Shown here piece by piece: positions 8,901 through 16,632 of a DNA stretch of 64,000 bases. Each line of letters begins with the position of its first letter. Within the stretch, counting starts at the first letter, position 1. The stretch is from the NCBI RefSeq assembly GCF_012273895.1, contig NC_052106.1:5084001-5148000 (forward strand). The letters run 5' to 3'. Origin of the DNA: Zerene cesonia. Its lineage: Eukaryota; Arthropoda; Insecta; Lepidoptera; Pieridae. The notes under the pieces are model-generated. The model made no database searches. It had not been told where the DNA came from and was given only the letters and a program-made list of their open reading frames with translations. Position numbers and translations under genes: made by a program.

Positions 8901-11245
8901 ACCGCGGCACCGTGCCCAAGCGTTATAACCAACGTCAGAGTAAGCCCACGCATTAAGCTTACTTTACTATCAATTATTCTTCCATTCCAATGAAGTTTAT
9001 TACACATTGTAAATATTTACACTCGATACAACACCGTTAATCTGCAATAAGTTCATAGTAATGTGCTTGATATTATTATTCAGATTGCCAGGAACGTGTG
9101 GGGCGTTCGAAGAAAATTGAAACTCGACAGCAATTTCAATATTTTAATTGAACTCGTTATGGATATTATAGTTAAGGGGATAAATAGGCTGCGAATTATG
9201 TAGATAGTACATAAGTTTATATTGTACACACATTTTGAAATCAATTTATAAACTCTTGATTATATGTTCTATTAATTTTAAAGACGTTATAAAAAACGCT
9301 GGTAGCTTGCTATATTTCTTATTGGTTGTTTTATGTGTACATATGAAATACACGATGACAATGATTAACTATTTATTATTAAACTCAGATTACTACTGCG
9401 TTTTCAGATCCACGCCAGAATGGCTCTTCAGGCAAGTTGATGTTTGTTTTTTTTTTTCAAATTAATGTGATGCATAATCATAATCATATATGATATATAT
9501 AGGAGGCGGTCCGCTAGTGATAAGATAAAATGTATTGCAATACAAAGTAATATATGTAGTGGCCTATACAATATGTTTTTTTCCAAATGATACAAAGGAA
9601 ATAAAATATGCATTCTCATTTAACAGGGGTTGAAACGAGCAGCATTCCTGCTAGTGTAACTGCAAATAATGTCGTGAAAACAATGAATGCTGATGTTACT
9701 ACTAATTCGGGTAAAATCATTTTGTTGTTTGAATTGGGCCAGCTGGCTCAGGAACCACACCCTCATAGAAGATCGTATTTATAGTGGCAGTATATTCATA
9801 GAATACTGTCCCAACCCTTTTATTCCCATCCTTACCAAATCCTATATCCCGTCCTAGTAGTCCTATATCCCGAACTTATCAAAAATAATAATAAATACTA
9901 AATACTGGACGCTTGTACCGGCTCCGCCCGGACATCAATGTTTCTGTTTTATCCCAAGGGAGCATGTAATCGGGATAAACAGTATCCTATCGCCCAAGTC
10001 AGCTCATATCCTTTCTGTATACCAAATTTGATCAAAATCCGTTCAGTAGTTGAGTTGATTGACGGATAAACATCCAAACAAACAAACTTTCACATTTATA
10101 ATATTAGTGTGATAGATTTGTATCATTATTTTTTATATCCATGTTTATCTGTTTTCAGACACAGATAGACCTGTTTATATGCGTGACCTAAAAAAGGTAT
10201 TAGAAGATTATGAGAAGAAACGTGTATCGGGTAAATATCAAATATTATTTAAATATTTCATCAGATATAGTAGATCCTTTTTATTTTAAAACATTTTATA
10301 ATTAACTCTGTGTTAAACGAAACAGTAAGTATACTTTTAACTATATTAACTGAAAATGCAAATACTTATATTGTAGTTATTATTGATAAAGGTATCTCAT
10401 AGATTTTCTCATGCTAAACAATATTTAGTTTGTTTATAATAACTTTTAACATAATTACGCATTCACGTTGTATAGTTCTACACAAGGAAGTAATTTAAAA
10501 TTGCATTATTTTCCGTCTCGACTCCAGATTGTACATGTAGGTAGTTAATAAGATTATAACATAAATATTAATTGTAATTAAAGTATTAACTTAATACACC
10601 TACTTAAACTGGTATTTAGTCTGTGGTGAATTTGTTGACATTTGACGTAATTGAACAAATTTTATTATTATGACTGTCTTAAATAGTTTAGAAAAGTTCT
10701 TAGTTTATATAAATTACAGAGCATCAAGAAAATATTAGACCAGTACCGCCTGTGAATATCAGGCAGAACGTCGGAACTTTAAATGAAATTTTAAAGTTAT
10801 TGAAAAAAGGTATTTTAGTTTTATAACATTATCACTACATAGTATAAAACAAAGTCGCTTTCTCTGACCCTATGTCCCTTTGTATGCTTAAATCTTTAAA
10901 ACTACGCATCGGATTTTGATGTTTTTTTTAAATAGATAGAGTGATAGAAGAGAAAGGTTTATATATATAACATCTATAAAACTACTCCGAATTTAATTCG
11001 TGCGAAGCCGCGGGCAGATGGTAGTTTTATATATGATGAGTTATTATACAATATTCACTATGTAAAATTTCGACGGTCTTCTTGTAAATTAGATTTTTTG
11101 TTTTTATTTTTAAACTATAACATTATATCATATATGGCCCCTATATTTAATATATACTTTTGCAGGTGTTAATATTGAGCCAGATGTTGGAAAACCCACA
11201 GAAGAAGGGATGAGTTGGTTCCAAATAAAAATACCAAGAACTTAA
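5902..11245 (+). CDS. Multi-exon gene for a small secreted protein of unknown function
   Basis: Exons proposed: 5902-5962, 7171-7284, 8478-8603, 8847-8939, 9408-9431, 9627-9710, 10159-10230, 10720-10809 and 11166-11245. The joined length is 744 nt, that is 247 codons plus stop. Two further exons, 7637-7821 and 9084-9151, read in frame to a stop and are probably alternative last exons. Exon 1 gives a 20-residue signal peptide with hydrophobic core YMLVVMLCV. All introns are phase 1 and begin GT (one GC) and end AG, mostly with a good pyrimidine tract. The mature protein is charged and polar, without transmembrane segments or a cysteine framework. I do not recognise the family. The least certain exon is 8478-8603, whose better-looking acceptor (8511) would break the phase. 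The consistent phase across nine exons makes chance unlikely; it could still be a pseudogene. Confidence 0.75.
6871..7133 (+). repeat. Lepidopteran interspersed repeat, copy 1
   Basis: Contains marks of a common moth/butterfly repeat: a cacctgatgg-like start, then cgcccatgaacatttg, a purine-rich aaggattg/gggaaggg middle, ctccggctcccccactcac, and a tail tgtgggggtgtg ... gcgatctggcccaattcg. It lies in intron 1 of the secreted-protein gene. Class not certain (SINE-like non-autonomous element). The open frames crossing it on both strands are artefacts of the repeat. Confidence 0.65.
7171..7284 (+). CDS. Exon 2: first copy of the repeated module
   Basis: Acceptor attttttcag|c, donor caag|gtatag, 114 nt, phase 1 on both sides. 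It encodes an acidic/amide-rich segment ending IDELMELLTQ. The end resembles that of exon 10 (LNEILKLLKK), suggesting an internal duplication. Confidence 0.75.
7395..7563 (+). repeat. Lepidopteran interspersed repeat, copy 2 (truncated)
   Basis: Same family as 6871-7133: gatcaccaccgcccacgaac, aaggggtaagggataagg, actgggaagggtgaggaaaa. The 3' part with the cactcac and ggcccaattcg motifs is missing. It lies between exon 2 and the alternative last exon. Confidence 0.6.
7637..7821 (+). CDS. Alternative last exon (short isoform)
   Basis: Acceptor ttttttattag|gt follows exon 2 in frame and reads 60 codons to TGA at 7819-7821. The first part, through EESMEWVKLKILKT, parallels the gene's final exon (EEGMSWFQIKIPRT), which stops right there; here the frame runs on for 32 more residues. 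Exons 1, 2 and this one would make a 119-residue secreted protein. A polyadenylation signal AATAAA lies at 7957-7962. Confidence 0.65.
7957..7962 (+). terminator. Possible polyadenylation signal
   Basis: AATAAA lies 136 bp after the stop codon of the alternative last exon 7637-7821, a normal distance for an insect 3' UTR. The motif is common by chance in DNA this AT-rich. Confidence 0.35.
8186..8394 (+). other. Open frame with hydrophobic segments; possible alternative first exon
   Basis: An open frame from 8186 includes an internal ATG at 8314 that would give MDALVYFILSYLIQTCYSYY, signal-peptide-like, ending in phase 1 at a strong donor (attc|gtaagt, cut after 8380). It could start a second transcript that enters the gene at the next exon. 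Hydrophobic residues are also expected by chance from T-rich DNA, so this is tentative. Confidence 0.25.
8478..8603 (+). CDS. Exon 4: acidic segment
   Basis: The donor atcag|gtaact is good. From 8512 the frame reads SYDVFTTEESKL and onward to YLKPLSKLS, a soluble-looking sequence. The acceptor with the best pyrimidine tract (acttag, ending 8511) would enter in phase 2, unlike every other exon. The upstream acceptor tatag, ending 8477, keeps phase 1 but adds about 11 hydrophobic residues coded by the T-tract. The right boundary is firmer than the left. Confidence 0.5.
8847..8939 (+). CDS. Exon 5
   Basis: Acceptor aatatttcag|aactg, donor caga|gtaagc, 93 nt, phase 1 on both sides. It encodes ELFPNQQVEVQLEIDG followed by SNYRGTVPKRYNQRQ, with alternating polar and hydrophobic residues that suggest beta strands. 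Its base composition is clearly more GC-rich than the flanking introns, as expected of real coding sequence. Confidence 0.75.
9084..9151 (+). CDS. Possible alternative last exon
   Basis: The acceptor tattattcag|at joins exon 5 in phase and reads NCQERVGRSKKIETRQQF and on to a TGA at 9149-9151. It is strongly basic. Used as a last exon it would give about 153 residues. No clear AATAAA follows closely (a GATAAA variant lies near 9178), so it may be a cryptic or decayed exon. Confidence 0.4.
9408..9431 (+). CDS. 24-nt micro-exon with a GC donor
   Basis: Acceptor cgttttcag|atc; donor ttcag|gcaagt, a close match to the known GC-AG intron class (CAG|GCAAGT). The exon is 24 nt, phase 1 on both sides, encoding about eight residues (N or D, then PRQNGSS). 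Confidence 0.55.
9627..9710 (+). CDS. Exon 8: Ser/Thr/Asn-rich segment
   Basis: Acceptor catttaacag|ggg, donor tcgg|gtaaaa, 84 nt, phase 1. It encodes GVETSSIPASVTANNVV and then KTMNADVTTNS, a low-complexity linker-like sequence with possible O-glycosylation sites. Confidence 0.7.
9729..9890 (-). repeat. Lepidopteran interspersed repeat, copy 3 (minus strand)
   Basis: The reverse complement shows the family tail, ccctcatagaag and ggaaccacac followed by gaattgggccagctgg. It abuts a Helitron at 9905, so the intron holds nested or adjacent insertions. Contains a local repetition of cctatatcccg. Confidence 0.55.
9905..10112 (-). mobile_element. Helitron-like non-autonomous element
   Basis: Read on the minus strand it starts TC at 10112, followed by ACACTAATATTATAAATG and a gaaagtttgtttgtttg head, and ends with a GGCGGAGCCGGTACAAGCGT tail and CCAG (consensus CTAG) next to T. 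It is a nearly complete copy of a common lepidopteran family and lies in the intron between exons 8 and 9. No coding capacity. Confidence 0.75.
10159..10230 (+). CDS. Exon 9: charged helix-like segment
   Basis: Acceptor tctgttttcag|ac, donor tcgg|gtaaat, 72 nt, phase 1. It encodes DTDRPVYMRDLKKVLEDYEK and then KRVS, rich in Asp, Glu, Lys and Arg and likely helical. Confidence 0.75.
10720..10809 (+). CDS. Exon 10: second copy of the repeated module, part 1
   Basis: Acceptor taaattacag|ag, donor aaaag|gtattt, 90 nt, phase 1. It encodes EHQENIRPVPPVNIRQNVG and then TLNEILKLLKK. The C-terminal half resembles the end of exon 2. Confidence 0.75.
10832..11024 (+). mobile_element. Helitron-like non-autonomous element (second family)
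   Basis: Starts TCACTACATAGTATAAAACA and agtcgctttctctgacccta, with the middle actacgcatcggattttgat and the end aattcgtgcgaagccgcggg, then a degraded GGTAG in place of CTAG. It lies in the intron just before the final exon. Confidence 0.75.
11166..11245 (+). CDS. Final exon: second copy of the module, part 2
   Basis: Acceptor tacttttgcag|gt. It reads GVNIEPDVGKPTEEGM and SWFQIKIPRT to TAA at 11243-11245. It parallels the alternative last exon 7637-7821. No AATAAA is seen in the next 200 bp. Confidence 0.75.
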
Positions 11246-11459
11246 AAAACAACGTATTTACAATTACTATATTTAATTAATAACAGTATAAAGTCTAGAA
11301 GCATACACATACAAAGAAGATAACTGAAGTAATATACAAAAAAGTAGTAGCTAAATTATGTTTTATATAAAGTGTGACAATCTTTCGGACATTGGATCCA
11401 TCACTTTAGTATTTGTAACTATAGAGTCATAAACATTTAAAGTAAAAATCAAAGTCTAA

Positions 11460-11632
11460 CTACTAATAATAATATAAAGTGGGAGAGTTTGTTAGTTTGA
11501 TTATTTATACCACCCTAATCTCAGGAACTACTGGTTCGAATTGGAAAAAGCTTTTGCTGTTCAATAGTCCATTTATTGAGAAAGGCTATAATAAGACCTT
11601 GACCTGAATGAAATTGCGGATGCATAGCTCGT
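11460..11632 (+). mobile_element. Degraded Helitron-like element
   Basis: Recognisable pieces are gggagagtttgttagtttg, ctaatctcaggaactactgg and ccatttattgagaaaggcta, with an end like attgcggatgcatagctc. These match the order in a common lepidopteran non-autonomous family, but the copy is divergent and internally shortened. Confidence 0.55.
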
Positions 11633-12360
11633 GGGTTGTATTTATTTATTTAACAAAAGACCCTTATTAAATAATTGAAAATGCTCTAGCTTATCTATAG
11701 TTAAATCTGGAACCTAGGTTAACGGTGTTAAATCAGGATCCAAAAATATTCATTTTTGAAATGAAATTCTTTATTGCTTATAAAAAAGAAAGAACATAAC
11801 ATTAAGTAAGCAAAAGGCGGCCTTATCGCTAGGTAGCGATCTCTACCAGGAAAACCTATTTGCATATAATATCTACAGAGCATTTATATTACAAATAAAA
11901 TAAGAAAAAGTAAATTATAACATTAAAAAGTAAATTATAAGACGCCAAAGATTATATTGAAAAAAAAAACGGATGTTTAAAATATATTTTCAGCGAATGG
12001 AATGTTTCATACAAACAAACACGTCTACAATGATCGTTATTTAAGAAGGAAACATACTGGGTGTATTTTAAAAGAACTGCTCATAAATTCTTGCATAATA
12101 AACAATGATATCTCAATAATATATGTACTATTTGAGATATGTATCGCTGTATAGTAATAAAACTTAGTGCATACTTGTATTAAATGTGAAATAGTTTAAT
12201 TTTTTTAAATTACTACCGCATTTGTGTCTAGGACATTGTGTTGTTTTCAAATAACACTAAGGTATGCATTCGTGTTCTTCCTCTATTCATTCGTAACATT
12301 TTTGTAGGTTCATATATTGTATCGAAATAGTGCTATATATGAATTATCTCACTAACTCTC
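11633..12360. other. AT-rich sequence, nothing recognised
   Basis: No exon or element is supported. A short direct repeat (aaaagtaaattataa, twice within about 11900-11940) is present. Confidence 0.5.
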
Positions 12361-12569
12361 CTACTCCGGCTTCGCTCGCAAAGTTAAAGAAAGATCGGTA
12401 TTGATCCCGTACCCGCAGGAGTTCCAGAATAAAATTCCTATGTCCTTTCTCAGGTCTAAAGCTATTTTTGTACAAAATTTATTCGAAATCAGTTCAGTGA
12501 CTCAGACGTTAAGACGACAAACATATACAAACAGACAGAGTTACTTTCGCATTTATCATATAAATAGGA
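12361..12569 (-). mobile_element. Helitron-like element, minus strand
   Basis: On the minus strand it begins TCCTATTTATATGATAAATG and cgaaagtaactctgtctgtt, a typical lepidopteran Helitron head, and ends with a tttgcgagcgaagccggag tail. The terminal CTAG is not clear. The 65-codon frame inside it is not a gene. Confidence 0.55.
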
Positions 12570-12736
12570 GTTATTATGTAAAATATTTAATAAGATAAGG
12601 TCATCGAGTTGCTATATTTTAGTCTATTTTAAAGGGAAAGGCCACGTTAAACAATACTGTTGTAGAGCACAAGCTCTGCTTTAACTAAATTTTCAACCTA
12701 TTTTTCATTAGAAAGTACTAAGTCGTTTGATAAGCA

Positions 12737-12779
12737 AATCCAGATTTGTCCTTATGTGAGATAATGACAAATCTGGATT
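12737..12779. repeat. Perfect 14-bp inverted repeat
   Basis: AATCCAGATTTGTC (12737-12750) and its exact reverse complement (12766-12779) enclose a 15-base loop. There is no U-tract or gene nearby, so it is not a terminator. Confidence 0.75.
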
Positions 12780-13351
12780 AACATATCGCAATATACATCT
12801 ACTATACACTGTGCTATGTAGCTAATTATAAGAAAGTAAAACACGCCTATAAACATCTAACCATAAATTCAACAGCTCAATTAAAAACTAATTTAAATAA
12901 ACGCTATATAAACTGTCTGGTAAATAATCACAGCGTTGCGTTAAACATTATAAAAAAAAAAAACTATTCAATTTAATTGGTCCCGCAACGTGTGGTCCAA
13001 TAATTTTATACAGCTTCATAAACTTACGACTATACGCTAATGATACTGCTGACTGCCAGTTTACGTTGAACTGTCCTATTTGATATGTAAAATTTACACT
13101 GAAAAAACGCTATTTAGCATGATTAAGATGGTAATCAGTCGTATGGTATAAAAAATGTACGTAAGAAGTTACGTCGGTTGAAAATTTGTCCAGTGCTTTC
13201 GTGTAAGAAACTACGTATATAAAAACGTTTATCATAACAAAATGTGCATACTTTTGATATAAATCAGAGATAGCTTTACCAAACATATTTTTTGGTTTTG
13301 TATTACAATACCAAAAATATTTTTAAAAAAACATAGTATAAGATAAGCAGC

Positions 13352-13620
13352 AAGCTGTGACTCAGTAGTTAATGGGGGATTTGGGATCAGACGAGCGTAC
13401 AAGAAAAAGAAGTTAAATTTATCTGCACAATATCCATATCATCACAGCTCAAAATGGCGAAGGAAAACATCTCAAAGAAAACCAGCATGTCTATGACCAA
13501 AAATTCGAGGACATGTGATATCTGCCAATGCGCATTTGGCCAGCGTGATGGATTATGGTATAAATCCCTATAGAATGTCCGTGTCCCTACAGTGAGAACA
13601 AAATATATGGGCTGATAATA
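13352..13620 (+). mobile_element. tRNA-derived SINE, copy 1
   Basis: Head gtgactcagtagttaatggg, then gacgagcgtacaagaaa, the middle atctgcacaatatccatatc and cacagctcaaaatggcgaag, then acatgtgatatctgcca, ggattatgg, tgtccctacagtgagaac and a gggctgataata tail. This matches the layout of a common lepidopteran SINE (tRNA-like head, ...cagtgggac...gggctgatgatga tail). The minus-strand open frame through it is not a gene. Confidence 0.7.
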
Positions 13621-14172
13621 GAACGTTTTCAAGTTCATGAATTTCAGTTTAATAATTAAATTGTATAAATAACCTTTAAACAGCGAATGTCGAGGTCAAG
13701 TACATATTAATACAACAATATTACGAAATCACAATTTAAGTAATTGCAGTGATTTGTCTAAATATTTTGCATATGTTTAAAAGAACATTTTAAATAATGG
13801 TTTTCGAATTTAATTGTATCTTATTATATTCGGAATGCGTACTTGAAAATAAATTAATGTAATTCAATTTTGTAAGTATTTAAGTAATTATTTATAGACA
13901 TTGTAAATCGGGTGAGCGTTCATTAAAACTGCGGTTTTTAGTTGCTTATCAACAAAAAAAATTAGCAAAAAGCAAATGGGATCTATCTACTTCTAAACAT
14001 ATTAGCGATAGAATATTTAGAATTACGTTTTTATATAATTTTCGAGGCACGATTTCCACAAAACATGTCAATCGATAATACCTCAAATTTAACTAGACGT
14101 ATTATTTTAAATTATTTAACTTTTAATAATTACAATAATTAGTCAACAATTGACAAAGATCAGTGGAGTGAA

Positions 14173-14437
14173 GAGCTGTGGTGGTTCAGTGGTTAAGATC
14201 TCGGTCTTAAAAGTGAAAAGTCACGGTTTCGCTGATATATAAATTTCAATTCATCTGCACATTATTTACATCCCAACTGCTCGTAAAAACCTGTAGGAAA
14301 AGCGTGAGGTAACATGTAGATGAGGACATGTATTAAAAGTTCGACGACATGTGACATCTGCTAACCCGCACTATCAGTTTGGCTTGAACCTCGTAGCAGG
14401 CCCGTGTCCCTGCAGTGAGGCTGATGATGATGATGGA
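14173..14437 (+). mobile_element. tRNA-derived SINE, copy 2
   Basis: The head gtggttcagtggttaagatc has the A-box-like ggttcagtggttaag; the body has acaactgctcg-like sequence, gttcgacgacatgtgacatc and gctaacccgcac; the tail is cgtgtccctgcagtgaggct followed by gatgatgatgatgg. Same family as 13352-13620, differently diverged. Confidence 0.75.
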
Positions 14438-16462
14438 TTAACAAAGGTTACCAATATTTGAATTCTGATTCATAAAAATGTGTTTTATTGTAAGAACCGA
14501 AACAAAAGCAAAGATAAAATCAACAATATGACTTAAAATATAACCACAGATGATAGTGCTTATCTATTTTTGATCAGCACAGAAAAATGTTTCCAAGCAT
14601 TTCAATTCGATAACTAACAGAATCATATTCTACGAATCGCATCATAAATCCATTGCTATTCAGAATTTTGACCGATACATAAAATATATTGTAAAGACAA
14701 CAGCATTGAATAATCTATATAGGCATTAGCATTTCTTAAAAGGCTACTTTATAGGTCCCCGCTTCGGTAGTGGAATGGCGCGCGTAAATCAGATTGCATG
14801 GACATTACACTATTTTGAGCTTCGACACTTCGCGCTACATACTTAGCTTTAGACACTATTTAAAATACTTGATATGCACTTTGAACAACAGCAATAAATC
14901 AATACCAATTACATAATGGATTAGCAATGCTTACAATAAATCTTTAATGTGCTAGTGACCCTCAAGACTTAATTTCATGTTTAGATAAAGTTGTTTTATG
15001 AGGTCGTAAAAATAAAAAAGGTTTTTTTAATTATTCACCTCTTTTAAAAGTTACATAGTAAAACACTTAATCCTTTAATTCCTTATCACCATATAGAAAA
15101 TTTTGTATCAATTTTTTATTACATTCACACTTCATTCTAAAACGAAATACAAGTCTCCACTATACCAAATATTCCGATATCACCGAAAGCTTTACCAATA
15201 CAACTGCACCCTGCAGCGAAGCACCATAACATGACAGCAATATCAGAAGCTACCGTCACCTCTGACCTTACCACATATACCGATGGTCCTGACTTTCACC
15301 GTAAACGGCCAATTTATATCTCGACCATTCTGAACTATCTCAATTAGTTTCCCGATAGATGACCCGTAATTTTGTCAGGTTCTACCGTACCGTAGTTAGG
15401 TTAAGTACAGGGCGATCGGTGCTGCGATATTATAAAGCTAATTTCCTCTTCAAAACTCGCAGAGAACATGTATTGATACCTATATTTTACAACAGTTATT
15501 TCAGTGAACGCAGAAGTAGTTGAGTGTATGCCAGAAATGTCCAATGATTTTTGAATAGATTCAATTTAACAAAGGGCAAAACTGGTTAGTCGCGGTGTAT
15601 GGCCTCGAACAAACAGTGCAAAAAATGCCTTTTGCATTTGTGCTGCGCTATCGAAATTTAATATTTGAAATATTGTTAAATATATATAAAAATAATTTAT
15701 GTGAAGTAGTAATATGACTTACATAATATCTTGTTTTTCATGACAATGATTTAAAAAAGTCTAATTATTTAAGGTGTTAAGGTTAGATGAATTATAAACT
15801 TAAATTTTCATTTCAACGTGTGGAATATTAATGTCTTATTGATACGTAATACATTGCAAAAGAAATGAATAATATGAGTACGTATGACAATAGAAAAGTT
15901 CGATCCATGGATGAGCCAACAAAAAAATATTAAAGTTACTACGAACAAAAAAATCCTACAGAAACTAAATAACAAACATATTTCCACGGCAAAAATAAGT
16001 CAAACATGTCAATCTTATTTATTGCTATAAAAATACCAAAACGAATTTAAACTGCATAAATAATCAAAGTATCAAATCCGTTCGCAGTATACCGCTCGGT
16101 GAGATACAGCGCAAGAGCGTGCCAGTGGCGGCCGCGCCCATTCATCGCACGCGCAGCCGCAATACTAACCTATTTTTCATTACTTAATAGGTTAGATCGT
16201 AACCTGAGATAAATGGCTACAGATATCCGTAAATCGACTAAACGACTTTCCTAGCTTTCTCACTACCGATACGAAGACAATTTCTCACCTCTCAAGGCGA
16301 GCCTAAAATTGGCTCTGCTTTTAGAATGACCGTCTTAATCAAGAGAACTGTGCGGTAAAATGTGAGCTGTTTGTTGCAAAATAAGTGAAATATTTAATAG
16401 AATACGAGTATACATTTTTCTGTGATGAACCAGTGAACATAGTTATTATTATGAATTAATAT
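14438..16462. other. Intergenic sequence with two GC-richer islands
   Basis: No supported gene. The segment about 15150-15470 is C-rich on the + strand and less repetitive. About 16085-16170 is CpG-rich (gtggcggccgcgcccattca and cgcacgcgcagccgc). Both could be regulatory; neither has a sustained reading frame. Confidence 0.4.
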
Positions 16463-16632
16463 GAAATTATTTCACTGGACGCATCGGGCTGAAATTTGAC
16501 ATGCAGATACAGATTTATGATGTAGGCATCCGCTAAGAAAGAGTTATTGGTAAATTTAACCCCCACGGGGACAAAATAGGGGATTTTATCCCCGTGGGGG
16601 ACTTCGCGGGCGAAGCTGCGGACAACAGCTAG
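16463..16632 (+). mobile_element. Helitron-like 3' part containing a perfect palindrome
   Basis: The end cgcgggcgaagctgcggaca followed by acagCTAG|T is a typical lepidopteran Helitron terminus, ending at 16632. Just inside lies cccccacgggga (16560-16571) with its exact reverse complement tccccgtggggg (16589-16600). The upstream part (ctaagaaagagttattgg) matches the internal part of this family. The 5' end is not clear. Confidence 0.65.

Noticed and set aside
5902..8941. Basic pairs (KR, KK) in the secreted protein considered as neuropeptide processing sites
   Set aside because: No repeated peptide units or Gly-Lys-Arg amidation pattern are present, so a neuropeptide precursor is not supported.
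12737..12779. Inverted repeat considered as a transcription terminator
   Set aside because: Rho-independent terminators belong to bacteria; nothing here is bacterial and no T-run follows.
13387..13638. 83-codon minus-strand frame
   Set aside because: Antisense of a SINE copy.
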